DNA of 64,000 bases from contig JAMKCH010058399.1 in NCBI GenBank assembly GCA_023653785.1, positions 1-64,000 on the forward strand, in the 5' to 3' direction. Position 1 is the first letter of the stretch; each line of letters opens with the position of its first letter. Shown piece by piece: positions 10,800 through 23,723 of the stretch. A program made the translations under genes and the position numbers. The notes below the pieces were generated by a model, which was not told where the DNA came from, made no database searches, and saw only the letters and a list, made by a program, of their open reading frames with translations. This DNA comes from Ophioderma brevispina. Its lineage: Eukaryota > Echinodermata > Ophiuroidea > Amphilepidida > Ophiodermatidae.

Positions 10800-11497
10800 A
10801 AGTGTTTTTACATATGTTAAATTTAAATTGCGACAAATTATTTCGTTATCAATTTAATTTTAGCATGTTTTAAACAAAAAAAAATGTTGTAAATGTTATA
10901 TATAATACTCTAAGTGTATGCTATATAATCAATTCGCTATGATGGCGTTCGTGAAAATAACAGGCTTTCGCGCTTGACTTGGTTAACTTAGCTCGAGCGG
11001 CCGTCCAGCTCATTGATTATCTATATCATAACGCTTCGTTAACTGGAGATAACAAAGCTGAACCCCAAATAACGCGCCTTATCTTAAGTTAACAAAGCTT
11101 ATCTCGAGATAGCAGAGCTGAACTCCAAATAACGACCCTTATCTGGGGTTAACAAAGCTTATCTCGGAAAAAAGGTCTCTTATCTCGAAATAAGGCACCC
11201 TTATCTCCAGATAAGAAAGCTGAACCCCAAATAACGCACCTTATCTGGAGTTAACACTCCTTTTCTAGGGTTAGCAAAGCTGAACCCTAAATAACGGTCC
11301 TTATCTTGGGTTAACAAAGCTGAACCCCAAATAACGGCCCTTATCTAGGGTTAAGAAAGCTGAACCCCAAAAAACGGTCCTTATATAGAGTTAACAAAGC
11401 TTATCTAGAGATAACAAAGCTGAACCCAAAATAACGGTCCTTATCTTGAGTTAACACTCCTTATCTGGAGTTAGCAAAGCTGAACCCCAAATAACGG
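10800..11497. repeat. Foldback element, first partial copy (flank plus 20-bp modular array)
   Basis: About 230 bp of unique flank (10800-11030) is followed by an array of 20-bp modules such as ACAAAGCTGAACCCCAAATA and ACGGTCCTTATCTAGGGTTA. The whole segment recurs at 11636-12359, offset 836 bp, where the second copy has one extra 40-bp unit. This copy stops abruptly in a T run at 11498-11519. Confidence 0.85.
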
Positions 11498-11635
11498 GTT
11501 TTTTTTTTTTTTTTTTTTTAGCAAGTTGGCTCTAACACTAGTTACTCGAAGGTTAATAGCCAGAGCAATCAATACAACCCATTTGGAGTTTGGCTAACGC
11601 TCGTCAATAGACGGTGACAAGGACAAAGTGTTTTT
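11498..11635. other. Poly-T and unique spacer between array copies
   Basis: A T run of about 21 bp is followed by about 115 bp of unique sequence, then the second copy begins at AAGTGTTTTTACATATG. No gene. Confidence 0.5.
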
Positions 11636-12433
11636 ACATATGTTAAATTTAAATTGCGACAAATTATTTCGTTATCAATTTAATTTTAGCATGTTTTAAA
11701 CAAAAAAAAATGTTTAAAATGTTTTATATAATACTCTTAAGTGTATGCTATATAATCAATTCGCTATGATGGCGTTCGTGAAAATAACAGGCTTTCGCGC
11801 TTGACTTGGTTAACTTAGCTCGAGCGGCCGTCCAGCTCATTGATTATCTATATCATAACGCTTCGTTAACTGGAGATAACAAAGCTGAACCCCAAATAAC
11901 GCGCCTTATCTAGGGTTAACAAAGCTGAACCTCAAATAACGCCCCTTATCTTAAGTTAACAAAGCTTATCTCGAGATAGCAGAGCTGAACTCCAAATAAC
12001 GACCCTTATCTGGGGTTAACAAAGCTTATCTCCGAAAAAAGGTCTCTTATCTCGATATAAGGCACCCTTATCACCAGATAAGAAAGCTGAACCCCAAATA
12101 ACGCACCTTATCTGGAGTTAACACTCCTTTTCTAGGGTTAGCAAAGCTGAACCCTAAATAACGGTCCTTATCTTGGGTTAACAAAGCTGAACCCCGAATA
12201 ACGGCCCTTATCTAGGGTTAAGAAAGCTGAACCCCAAATAACGGTCCTTATATAGAGTTAACAAAGTTTATCTAGAGATAACAAAGCTGAACCCAAAATA
12301 ACGGTCCTTATCTTGAGTTAACACTCCTTATCTGGAGTTAGCAAAGCTGAACCCCAAATAACGGGCCCTATCTGGCGATAACAAAGCTGAACCCCAAATA
12401 ACAAAGCTGAACCCCAAATAACGGTCGTTAACC
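11636..12433. repeat. Foldback element, second copy, left arm
   Basis: Flank (11636-11865) plus an array of 20-bp modules that keeps strict register, with one 2-bp phase shift near 12031-12041. Module types are recombinations of half-modules: ACAAAGC or ACGGTCC or ACACTCC, joined to TGAACCCCAAATA or TTATCTAGGGTTA-like halves. In the first part the modules alternate to give a 40-bp dimer. GATAA/TTATC and GTTAAC words recur about every 20 bp. Confidence 0.9.
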
Positions 12434-12870
12434 CCAGATAAGGATCGTTATTTGGGGTTCAGCTTTGTTATCTTGAGTTAACTGAGCGTTATTTGGTGAT
12501 AAGGGGCCATATCCCTAGATAAGGTTTCTTATCTAGAGATAAGCTTTGTTAACCCCAGCCCAGCTAAGACCGTTATTTGGGGTTCAGCTTTGTTAACCCT
12601 AGATAAGGACCGTTATTTGGGGTTCAGCTTTGTTAACCCAAGATAAGGACCGTTATTTAGGGTTCAGCTTTTTTTACCCTAGATAAGGACCGTTATTTGG
12701 GGTTCAGCTTTGTTAACCCAAGATAAGGACCGTTATTTGGGGTTCAGCTTTGTTAACCCCAGATAAGACGCGTTATTGGGGTTCAGCTTTGTTATCTCCA
12801 GGTAACGAAGCATTATCTCCAGTTAACGGAGTGTTATTTGGAGATAAGGCTTCCTTATCTAGGGATAAGA
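12434..12870. repeat. Foldback element, inverted right arm
   Basis: The same 20-bp modules continue in the opposite orientation (AGATAAGGACCGTTATTTGG, GGTTCAGCTTTGTTAACCCT), so 11866-12433 and 12434-12845 can form a long hairpin. The distal end, reverse complemented (CTTCGTTACCTGGAGATAAC), matches the left arm start CTTCGTTAACTGGAGATAAC near 11860, defining terminal inverted repeats. No transposase is inside. Confidence 0.88.
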
Positions 12871-13200
12871 AGAAAGTGATACACCTGTGCTTCCATAGAC
12901 GCGCGCGTTTGTAAATTTTGCGGTAAATTAAAAAAAAAGTATGCGGAACTTTTTTATTTTTTTTTTTTTAAATGGTGAACTTCGATTTTTGTTGAAAACT
13001 AAAACACCCGATTCAAGCAATATACAGCTCTCGACATTGAACTGATTCGTGCCTGCCAACTACTAGCACATGTGGAACTGTATTTTTGTGAAAATTTCAT
13101 ATACAATCTTGCAACCAAGGTTTTTCTAAATCAAAATTGTATAAAGATCCAAAAACATCATGGGTTCGTCATTTTTTTAAATGTGTTCTTGGATGTATTC
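12871..13200. other. Noncoding spacer
   Basis: AT-rich with A and T runs (about 12929-12972). Nothing else recognised. Confidence 0.4.
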
Positions 13201-13204
13201 TGGG

Positions 13205-13650
13205 GGCAAGGTTTATACAGGGGTCAAAATATAAAAGGGGCCAACATGTGTTTTAAGGTATACCATCATGTTCAGTACCTTTCAAGGATTACAGAAAGGT
13301 ATAGTTTTCCCTACCTGAGGGTTATAGTAAAAGAGTTACAAGGCAAAATGGGTTCAAGGTCATACTGGAGGTAAAACTTCAGATTCATTAGTTTGTTTTA
13401 AAAATGGTGCCAAATTGTTCGTCTTACTATATAGAAGCCAAAAATATACAGGTCGCGTTGTCAATGACGTTTATGTATGATAATAAGAGGGCAAATATGG
13501 CCGTGGTCCACAGTGTCTATGGGAGACCACTAGGCCCATCTGCAAAGTCTTCATTTCAAAGGAAAACCAGAATCTATCTACATTTTATTATTTATGTATA
13601 CCAATTGAACGATTTAAAACCAGTTTCAACAAATCGGACCATTCTATAAA
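13205..13650. repeat. Dispersed repeat family 'TACAGGGGTCAAA', copy 1
   Basis: The landmarks TACAGGGGTCAAA, then AGGTATA, AGGTATAGTTTTCCCTAC, AGGTCATAC, CCAAATTGTT, and TCTATGGGAGACCAC occur in the same order and spacing as in 41645-42080. A partial copy lies at about 20186-20300. The sequence is diverged and noncoding. The TCTATGGG-TCAC landmark also appears in the palindromic element at 55022-55928, so the families may be related. Confidence 0.55.
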
Positions 13651-16600
13651 TAATGACCATGAACTTTCGTGAGCCTATTGTAAAAATAAATAGGTCGTAA
13701 ATATGGCAACTATACCTTTTTTAGAAAACCTTATGAGCAACAGAACAGATTGGTAAAAATTTTAAACAATTTAACACTTTTTGTTTACCCCGGTACAAAT
13801 TTGCCCCCTTATCAAACACCAAGACACATTTACAAAATTACACCATGATTTTCAGATTCTCCATGAAAGTCTGAATTGGAAAACTTGGGTCCAATTGTAT
13901 GACGAAAAAACTACAGCCGCCCAAAGCATTAATTACATTCCCCATGTACTATACTACGATTCCGTCGTATTTTGTCCCATTTTTCCAAGTCCCTAAGTGC
14001 TAAAAAACGTACGAGTATGGTTTCTGAATATCTCGATCGACTTTTATAAAAAATATAGAACCCAGATTGAAAAAAAAATAATTTTTCCAGAATGTCCTTA
14101 GATATTGACCAATAAAGTTTGAAAATTTTTGTCCATAATACCCCAACTTTTGAATGATATTTTTTAAAATTTCTTAATTGGCCTAACTTCACAAATTGGA
14201 ACAATATCAGTGATTTAAACCCCTACTTATTATATCCCGACAATTTCACTGATACAGGTGGTAGAAGTAACCATTGTCCAGCGCGTACCCATAGTCCGGG
14301 AACAATGGTGAACGAATAGGGCAATCGATTCAGGTGACTCTTTACGCAATTAGTTTTCACGCTTTATTCCGATATCGTCTATGGAGCCCCGGACTATGGC
14401 TCACCGGACTATAATCTGCTTTCACACCGGCATTTGGTTTTATGCTGTTTCCATTCATAGCCCTATTATGTAGAGCATCAAGCGCAGTTTCTTATTTGTG
14501 GATTGTGGTCGATACGTTTTGGTGATTCGGTGTTCGCGGCAGTATTTTTCAACAACATCGACAGGGTGAAACGTAAGCCCCCGTTATGTCAATAGTTTTA
14601 TTAGTCTTTATTTTAATATTTTTCTACACTTTGCATATTTAACTTTTCTGAATTCAAATTTTAGGACTTTCAAGTTTATAATCATCAATTTATTGTAGAT
14701 AGTTTCTCATATTACTGTATAGTTGGATTGAAACATTAAATGACCATTTAAGAAGAGTTGAATGATAGTCACCTGAAGTCTTCAAAATGCTCAGAAGAAA
14801 ACGCAAACTGTATATGATTTTACTCTCAATATATTTTTGCCTCCACTTACAAAATACTGAAAAGTATAATATAGAATAGATCAATGCCGCTGATCAGCTC
14901 CTAGGGGACCACCTAACTGCCCGAAATGGAGCTTTGTTGAGGTTGGGCCACACAGCCACTTAGCTTCCAAGGTCCATTCCAGGCAGCAGACTGGCTTATG
15001 AAACTTTTTTATATTCCTGAAAGTGATTTATTAGCTAGAATACTTTGCCTCTGATTCAGTCCTAGGTGATCAACCTACGGCCGAAGCTTTGTTTAGGTTT
15101 GGGTCATTCCACTTATCGTGCGTGTGTTTTGAAATAAGACTTTGATATTTATGATGATCGAATGGTAGTTTATGAATTTAAAAAAAATTCGCGTACCGCA
15201 TTAGTTTTTAAAACACTCATCAGCTTTGAGACAAACTATTTTTTGGTTTTGGGCCTTGTGAGTGAAAGTTATAGTTCCTACGACAAACGTTTAGAACCCT
15301 AACGCCCCACCCGTAATTATTTGCATACCCTCTGACTGATGATGGTAATCGCATGAGATTGCCAACAGCGCATGCGCCTGATTTTGGTTTTGTCAAATAA
15401 TAAACCACTAAATACCACGAAATACCACAAACCGTGGACTGCCAAACCCCCTAATACCACACAATACCATAAGGGAATTTCATGGTCACTGATGGTTTGT
15501 CATATGCAAACATAATGTGAGATGTGCTACTCGAATTATGTACACTGCTATGTAATTTCGCTAGATTTTTTTTGGGTTAAAGCATTTTACACTTGAATTT
15601 GGTGTCTTTTTGAGGTAAGACCCGAACAAAACCATGTTTTGCCCATTTTTTCCAAACATCCTACTTTTGAAAATCCAGATGGCCGCCAAAATTGGCAAAA
15701 AGCCATCCAAGTACGAAAAATCTACACATATACCACCCTTAAAATTACCAGAGTGATTTTAAACAACCTTTTAATATTATACATTATTGGGTTTAATGAA
15801 AAAAAACTCTTTAAAACTGTTTTTGGTACATAAGGTGCTCAAATTCAATCTGGCGGCCAATATGCTGCCATTTACTACGACTGTGCTACAAGCATAAAAT
15901 ATGATTGTGCAAATGTATGAAAAGGTTTCCTGTGCAATAAGTCTTGATATTTTAAGTCCAATAAAATATGAAACTGAAACACCTATATCATATTGTATTT
16001 TAATTTCTTGTTGATTTCTGTCAAATCAAAAGATGGCCGGCCCATTTAATCAAATTAGCACATATTGCCAACAAGCAAAGACATCCACTATGGATGCCAC
16101 ATCCTATATCCCTACGTCCTAGAGGAAAATCTGATGAACACCACAAAACGGGAGCTTAAGCTGGCGTTTTCTTTCTTGTGGTGATTTCACCAACCCCTAA
16201 CCCAAGGCAAGGGGTTCTCTCATATTGCGGTTAAAGGGCCGTTAGGGATGTGGCTGCCACTGCTACATAATTGTAAAGTTGATAACCCTATGTAACTTAT
16301 TTTGTCTTTTGTCTTGGCAAACATGACAAATTAATAGTTCAAGACATAACGCTAAATTGCTGCTAAGAGGTGGTCTACAACAGCACAAGGATTTACTTAG
16401 CCTTACTCCGTCAACTAACATTTAGCGGCGCGGCCGAGCCTTGAAAAGTGCTCGAGTTACCCCTCCCCACCGTACAACAAAACACAACCAACTCATTGAA
16501 GGATAAATTATAAATTTAGAAAATTATGGTTGTGGTTTGAAATATTTGTGGCAGGGATGAATTTCTCTGCGAAAAATTAAATTGGGGCTGAGTTACGCGA

Positions 16601-17860
16601 AATTATTTTTTTTTTATATTTTTTTAAGGTAACAACTTATACAATCTTATTTTTAAATGGTATCCTTTTGTATTGATATAATTTATACATTGCATAAAGG
16701 GTTCCTGTAATACTCGTTGTGGTGACAAGTGATAAAAGATGCTTTTTTTAGGAAAAAGGTGATTTTGGGCCTAAAAATCTAGACCCTTTTATTTTGTATA
16801 AAAACAGAAAATCAAAATTAAATGTCAGAGATGATATAGTATTGCATGAGATTAAAATTTTGTTTGCTAAAAAATTAATAATCTTGATATTCTTAGTTTT
16901 GCTCAAACTGGATTTTTTGTACCCGCAAAAAACACCCCTGCCCCAGTTTTTGACCACACCACTCATTTTTAAAATTATTTTATTACTATCTTTCGAATAG
17001 CAGAAGTGTTGGCGTTTTGTTGTACAGAGGGGAGGGGTTGTCGACAATTTTTGCAGTCCAAACCGTCCCTACTTGCTGGAGTTCTGTCCAATTAGGATGA
17101 CTTGAAGCTTTTGCAGTGGCGGCCCCAGACCTCTTTTTTTCTTCTGGGGGGGGGGCAAAGTGAAATCTTGGGGGTGCAAAAGTGAAATTCTTGGGGGGCA
17201 AAATATGGAAAATTTGGAAATTTTTCAATCAAACCATTTTGGTACAAACGCAAAATCGCTGATTTTTTGCCCCAATGACTGAATTTTGCCCCAAATCCTC
17301 ATTTTTTTTTTTTTTTTTTTCTTCTTTTTTTTTTTATCTTCTTGTCTTTCTATTTTTTCTTTATTTTTTTTTTTCTTTTTTGTTGGCTCTTTTTCCTTTT
17401 TTTTCTTCGTCAATAACCGAGTCACACCCCCCGCCCTCTGTTCTCAGTCATAGTGAGGGAGGAGCGTATGCAGGGAAGGATAAAACTAGAGGCAAATTGG
17501 GAAGATCAGTAGTTTAGGACTTTTTTTTTTTAAAAAAAAAAAAATTCTCCCCCCCCTCTTTTTCCCCATTCCGCTCCCATGCCCCCCTGGCGCCCACTGA
17601 GCTTTTGCCCCATGTGTTTATTATATGGGACACTAGATACACTTAGACTTGCCATATCATGCTCCAAGTTGATGGAGACACTTGTAATGGACATCAGAGG
17701 CAAGGTAATTTTATAAATAATATAATATTGTGTTACTGAAAAGTTGTCAAGATCTTCAGTGAGAGGCATAACTTTGTTTCACGATATTCACACTGGCTTT
17801 AGCAGCATCCTTTAATTTTGCATGGCATTGGAAGCTTCGTTTACTACAAGGTAGTACAAA
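13650..17860. other. Long noncoding region with scattered repeat debris
   Basis: No recognisable gene. Noted pieces are an imperfect inverted pair around CATAGTCCGG / CCGGACTATGG (14290-14400), several AATACCAC words at 15410-15470, and MITE debris with a G run at about 17105-17170. All frames are short or repeat-derived. Confidence 0.5.
17296..17412. repeat. T-rich (pyrimidine) tract
   Basis: About 115 bp of nearly pure T with scattered C. It creates false Lys-rich (- strand) and Phe-rich (+ strand) open frames. Confidence 0.9.
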
Positions 17861-17861
17861 A

Positions 17862-18435
17862 ACTTGAACCCCCCGGTCCCTCATTCAACTCAAAACTCAA
17901 CATAAAAAGGTAACCTGAGAGTTCTAAATTTCGCGGAAACGGGGTAATTTTTTTACTCTCATCAAGGACCGCGAAAATCACGAAAAGGGGGTATTCTGAG
18001 CATTCGTCTCCGCGAAATTTAAATAAAGGGGCATTTCACAGAATTGGTCGTGGTCGACTACAAACTTTTACATGAACATTTGTTTAGCTTTGTTGCAATT
18101 TTCATTCAAGTTAAAATCAATATACAGACCTGTATTGTAATTAATCCCAATTAAAGACAGGATCATCTGGGAGTACAGCAGACACAAAGTAATATTGATA
18201 CTTGTATGTTTTGTTCTTAAAATGTTAAATTATAAGAGTCATTGAAAAGGGGTGTCTGAAAATCTTGTCATTGAAAACCTTGAAATAGGGGGTATTTTTA
18301 ACGATGATTTTGTCATCGATTTTGCAAAAAAAGGGGGGGTAAAACAATGAAAAATCATTGGAAAGGGGGGTTTTGAAAAAATGAAGAACTCTCATGGTTA
18401 CCACTTTCTATGTTGAGTTGAGGGACCGGGACTTG
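17862..18435. mobile_element. MITE with ~60-bp terminal inverted repeats
   Basis: The left end (17862-17925: ACTTGAACCCCCCGGTCCCT, then ACTCAACATA, GGTAACCTGAGAGTTCT) is the inverse of the right end (18386-18435: AGAACTCTCATGGTTACCA, TATGTTGAGT, AGGGACCGGGACTT). The interior has repeated short GAAAAGGGGG / GTATT words but no transposase. Confidence 0.7.
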
Positions 18436-19917
18436 ACCCTGATTGTGTCCGCCATTTTGAATTTCTAAGTAAAATATAGCTAACATATGTGGTACCATCT
18501 GAAAGCTTAGGTAATTATCTTTAATTTTCTGCAAAAGTCATTGACATCATTTGGGTATATATCGAGCAATGAACAGTCGTTTGAATCAAGTAGTCGATTT
18601 TGCACCCGGTTTTGCCCTGTCCTCTGATCCACATTGAAATGATGGACGTTCAGCGAAGCAAATCAGTGTCCAGAAGAGAATCAGGCTATTTATTGACTGC
18701 AGAATAAATTGGACGCTATTTATCCCCATAAAATTCAGTCACATATTTTACCTTCGATATTCTCTTACCGTTTCTAGGTCCTCATCACTTATTAAAATCA
18801 TTTCCACTTGATTTCAGGCAGGCCCGTAGCCAGGAATTTATGCGGGGGGGGGGGGTGCGGATTTGCCAGAAGCGGACCTTTTGCGTACCAAAAAAAAAAT
18901 TTTCGGCTCCATGCGCTCCGCCGGTTGACCAAAATTTTTTGGGGGGGTGAGGGAAGAAAAAATTTTTCGTCGCAGCGTTTTGAGAAAACACAGTATAGTA
19001 CCTCGACAATCGTAATTCGATGGTTAACAGCTACTTGTCATTCATATACCTGCAACCACCACCCTTAAGACAAACTTTTAATTGATTGACAACACGGACC
19101 TTAAACATGGCAAAGCGGCCTTCAATCGATCATAAAGCGGACCTTTGTCCATTTTTGGGGGGTGCGTCGCCCCCCCCGCACCCCTCCTGGCTAACGGGCC
19201 CTGACTTTTCAGGGGTGCATTCGGGAACATGGCGCCATACACACTTATTTTAAGGTGTTGGTGCACAAATGTATATTTCTGGATGCTTTAAGGGTCATTA
19301 TGGTCATTTTTGCCTATAATTATAGGTTGGAATCTGTTACTGAAGATTTTGACCCTTAGTTTAAAAGCTTGTGCAACCCCTGCTTGCTAAATGTATCAGT
19401 TTCTGGAAGAGTTGAATGAATCATATGATACGGAACAGACATCGGTGACAACGTTTTGAGGTTACAGTATTGTCTATATTTGTAAACCAAATTATGTCAC
19501 ATCTTGAAAAAGTATTTCAAATAAAACTTACCATTATCACTTACTTTTGTACCTTTAAGACCCCACTTTATTTGACATAAACAAAGACATACCCTTATGA
19601 TCATTTTGGGAGTAATTTTCTTAGATGGACGCTGTGCATTCAAATGGAATCCGTGGATGGGAGAAAAGCTTACTACTTGATTCAAAAGACTAGCTCGGCC
19701 TATACTTAACCGATTGGAATTATCTTTGCAGCAAAATAAAGATAATGAAATACGCTTTCCGGTTATACCACATGTTAGGAATAGAGTATTTAAAAATTCA
19801 AAATGGCAGACACAATCAGGGTCATTTTTTTAAAGATAATGAAATATGCTTTCCGGTTATACCACATTGTTAGAAATACAGTATTTAAAAATTCAAAACG
19901 GCAGACACAATCAGGGT
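18436..19917. mobile_element. Inverted-repeat unit enclosing another MITE
   Basis: The left arm 18436-18540 (ACCCTGATTGTGTCCGCCAT, then TGGTACCA.., AGATAAT-like block) is inverted relative to 19727-19917. There the arm is present twice in tandem (units of about 97 bp ending GCAGACACAATCAGGGT). The smaller MITE at 18822-19202 lies between the arms. This could be one element with a duplicated right end or two opposed insertions of the same family. Confidence 0.55.
18822..19202. mobile_element. MITE with CAGGCCCGTAGCCAGGA ends
   Basis: The left terminus CAGGCCCGTAGCCAGGAATT and the reverse complement of the right terminus, CAGGGCCCGTTAGCCAGGAG, define about 17-bp terminal inverted repeats, each followed inward by a G/C run and TGCG. 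The interior contains repeated AGCGGACCTTT words. TTTCAGG lies close to both ends but not in exact register, so a target-site duplication is uncertain. No transposase. Confidence 0.7.
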
Positions 19918-22900
19918 GATTTTTTTACTCACCCTATATAACGTACAAGGTCATTTTGTATCATCTGTATCTGGGCAGATTACACATGTAAAATCTACTG
20001 TTTTTCGCTTCTTTTCAATGGATTGCAATACGTCAATTGTTTAAGGAGGCTATTATTATATAAGCCATAAACTACAGGAACAGATATAAAACAGCATCTA
20101 ACAATTTGACTCTGATTGGTAATTGATAAGATAACATAAAAAGTCTAGAAACATAAATAGAAAGGAAATAAGCATTTGCAGGTGGGCAAAGTTTGTACAG
20201 GGGAATATTTAATTGGCATACTCAAATCAATACCAACATTTTATGGATTAAAAGGCATAGTTTGCCCTACCCGTGGGCTACACTTTAAGGTTAGAACTAA
20301 CATGGAAATACCTTCAACATAATTTTTAGAAACAAATTTTTGACAAGCAGCAGAATTTTATCTTTCAATTGCTGTTATGTGACTGTGACATAAATCAGAG
20401 TTATGGCCAAAGGCAATTTAGAGATATTTGACACCGCTTTTGTAAAAATCGTAACTTGAAAAACAAACAAGTTTTGCTATAGATGCAAGTACACTCCCGT
20501 TCCGGTCAAAAACTGTATATGTATTGCTCTTTGGTTAGCACGGTAATGTCAACTATCATTGAAATTCCTTTTTTAAATATCAGAATCAAAGGATTTCTTT
20601 TTTCAAATTGATGAATTTCAAAAAACAGGTTTCCCTAAAAAATTCAAAAATTAATTAAAAAACTTAATAATATTTCTGCTCCAACACAGAAAAGTTTGAA
20701 ACAGGATTATTAGCGTTTAGATATTCTTGAGTATAAACTGAAGTAACAATTCAAATTAGATTTTGAAATGTTAATTTAAAAAATCCAATATGCTGAAAAA
20801 CGCTTTTGCATGAAAATTATGTTTTTCCATTTCTTTTCTTTGACGTGTCATCTCTATGTGTACCATTGAAAACCCCAAATCGGATACAATTTCTTCTCTC
20901 AAAGAAAGATAGTGTAACAGGGCTCGTTGTTAAAGTCATATCTTTTAAAAAAACAATATGAATCGGAAATGTGATTTTTACACATTTTCCCAAAATAATC
21001 CCAATTGAGGATTTTATTCACAATGTCACCATTGTATATCTGAAATGAGTTCAAATCACTAAGTTAACCTCTGCCACCAGAATGGCATGACAAGAAATAG
21101 TCTACCGTAACTTATCTCAACTCCACTGCAAATCCAGTTAAAATGAATTGACGTTATTTCGGTACATTCGAGCATTCTTTGGGTATGAAACTGAATCTTT
21201 AAACATGCTCGAATTTTGACTTTGTAAACATGTTCGGAATTTGACTTGTAAACCTGGTCGAATTTTGAATTTGTATTTTAAACCGTGCCCCTCCCTTAAT
21301 TTTATTTATAAAAAAAGAAAAATTAAAATTTTTCTAAAATTTTTGATAAATCAGTCTGTGACAATTTGGGGATGATAACACAAAACTTGTTTTTGTTGCT
21401 ATTTTTTAGATTGAAAAACAACTTTCACTAATGTGACACAATAAATGTGAACACTTAATGAAAAAAAATATGTGCATGGACTCTTGCTGGAAATTATTGT
21501 TGCTAGGAATTTTTGCTAGGGACTTGATATGATCATGATATGATGATGAGAATGTACCTCATCCTGGTCAGTCAAAACTGACCAGAATTAATCTGGGACC
21601 GTCAGGGAACCCTCGTGTGTACAGCATGACCTTCGTCCCGTTCCCCCTCTCCAGTGTGATTCATTCTCCCGTTAGCAGTTGAACCGACGGTATTACAGGT
21701 ACAGGTATGACTCTCTATAAAACATGGGGACCGAAAGCTTAGGTCCCTCTGAAAGACGGTCTTCTCTTTTTTCGTTTCCCCAAGTGCAAATGAGTGGAGC
21801 TCTAGTAATGTTCATGGTCGGAGGTGAACTAGGCTGCACAAAATTGTAAACTGATGAATGATCATCTTAGAAATTTATTTGAGGGTTAATGTTCTACCTG
21901 ATCTGGCATCCGCTGTAATGTTAGGGGGCCGACCATTTTGAATTACAAAATAGTGGACCAAACATAAAATAATATCTTATTTGATTGAATGGTGACAATA
22001 TCTAGTAGTAGAAACCATAAATATTGATGTTTAGCAAAAATAGAGTCACATCAGATTCAAACTGGCAGGTCATTGAGAAAAAATGTCAAAAAATTGTGTT
22101 TTTTCACCCATGGCGGCCATCTTGGGATTTCAGGGGCAAAATGGTCTTGAAAAAAAAATTGGTCGCACCATATAATTTCCCAATCTCACACCTACAAAGA
22201 AAAAAAAGCAAGTGAAAATGCTTAACAAAAAATCTAGGCGGAAAGCTTCTTTATCAACATAGCAGTATGCAGAACCCCAAATATCCAAAATACCATGATT
22301 GGTAACACAACAAGTTATTTGGGGTGTTAAGACTGTGTACATTACAGCTAAACCTTTAAACCTAGCTAATCAGGACACACTTTTTGACTATCTTTTCAAT
22401 GTTCATGGGTTCAAGCTTGTGACTTAAAAACAGGACACTACAGCAGTAAATATCCTGGTCAAAGGTCATAAAAGGTCATTTGGATCACATGAGTAGTAAT
22501 AGTTTTTATGTTGCCTGAATGTTTTGTAAAGGCTATATAAACTTTATGGTCCAAATTTTACCAAGCATCAGATCTTCATACTTGGTATGTTATACATTGT
22601 AAATCATAAAGGGAATAGCATGGTATGGGTACATAGGTGGCAAGTCAAAGCCAAAGGGTATGTTGTATTTTCTAGTTCGTTTCTTGCCCCTAAATAGGAT
22701 CTTTTCAAAATAAACCAAATTGTCCATTTACTTGAGGATAGGAGGGTTTGATTGGGCGACTACCGGTCTTCCAGTTGAGCAGCTTTATACTATCACCACA
22801 GCTTGTCTGTGAAGATGCAGCTAAGGATATGCCAGAAAGTCGAGAAAGGTTCCTAAAGCAGATGGTCAAGACAAACCGACTTGACCTGTTGGGATAGGGA

Positions 22901-23720
22901 GGGGCACAGAGGACATGTGTCCTTGTTCCCGGGCACAAAATACTCCATGTAAGTTTTTTTCTAAGCAGCAAACTTTAGTCAAGGACTGAATTAGGCAACC
23001 TATTGTGTGTACCAAGTGAAGGTTTGACAATCAGCATGCGCGGGAACCATGATTGGTTTGAGTTAAAGTTTGGGCACAGCAATTTGACACAAATGTTAAA
23101 ATGCCCAACTGTCAGATTTTCGTCCCACAGACAAGACTGTACCTAAGAAACTTTGTTTTAAAAGACATAGAGTGCAAACAACCTAAAGCTGATTCTGAAG
23201 ATGTGAAGTCCGGGAGGAGAAACTTTGGCATGGACATGTTCTAATTCACAGCAGTTCTTTAATATAAGTAGTAAGTATTACCTAAATAACCAAGCATGTT
23301 TATTGCATTTATAATTTATTTAATATGGATTTCTGGATTTGATCTGATTTACATGTCTTTCTCTAACATAGTATTTGTCTTGTCTGCATGTGAAAAGGAC
23401 CCAAGGGAAATAAGCTAATATATCAACACAGGATATATATGTTGATATGTTAAATAAGGTCAAATTAGATTATATTTCTCAATGCAAAATAGCTATAACT
23501 AAGAGAAGATATAGTCGCTTCCCACAATGCATGCTTCCATTGGAGATTTCTGTACAGGTAGTCATGTGAATAGTTAGAGATGAAACATTCTTAAAATGCA
23601 AGGTTGGAATCAATATGTTAATTTAACCAGTGCTGCCACCCTAACGATTCACATCAGAACGTGTACAAAAACATCCTTTGGAAGCAATGCAGTTATTGTG
23701 GGAAGCAATAAAAAGATCTT
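19918..23720. other. Noncoding AT-rich region
   Basis: No gene recognised. A partial copy of the TACAGGGG family lies at about 20186-20300. MITE debris with ATGGCGGCCATCTTGG is at 22110-22126. All open frames are short. Confidence 0.5.
21564..21585. other. Perfect 9-bp stem, 4-nt loop hairpin
   Basis: CTGGTCAGT-CAAA-ACTGACCAG. It has no adjacent U-run and does not match the histone 3' stem-loop. Function unknown. Confidence 0.6.
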
Positions 23721-23723
23721 GGG

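Noticed and set aside
11030..12870. CRISPR-like regular array
   Set aside because: Units are adjacent with no unique spacers, flip orientation, and lie in animal DNA.
17225..17517. Lys-rich and Phe-rich open frames
   Set aside because: Arise from the T-rich tract.
21564..21585. Histone 3' stem-loop or terminator
   Set aside because: The stem and loop do not match the histone consensus, and no histone gene or U-run is near.
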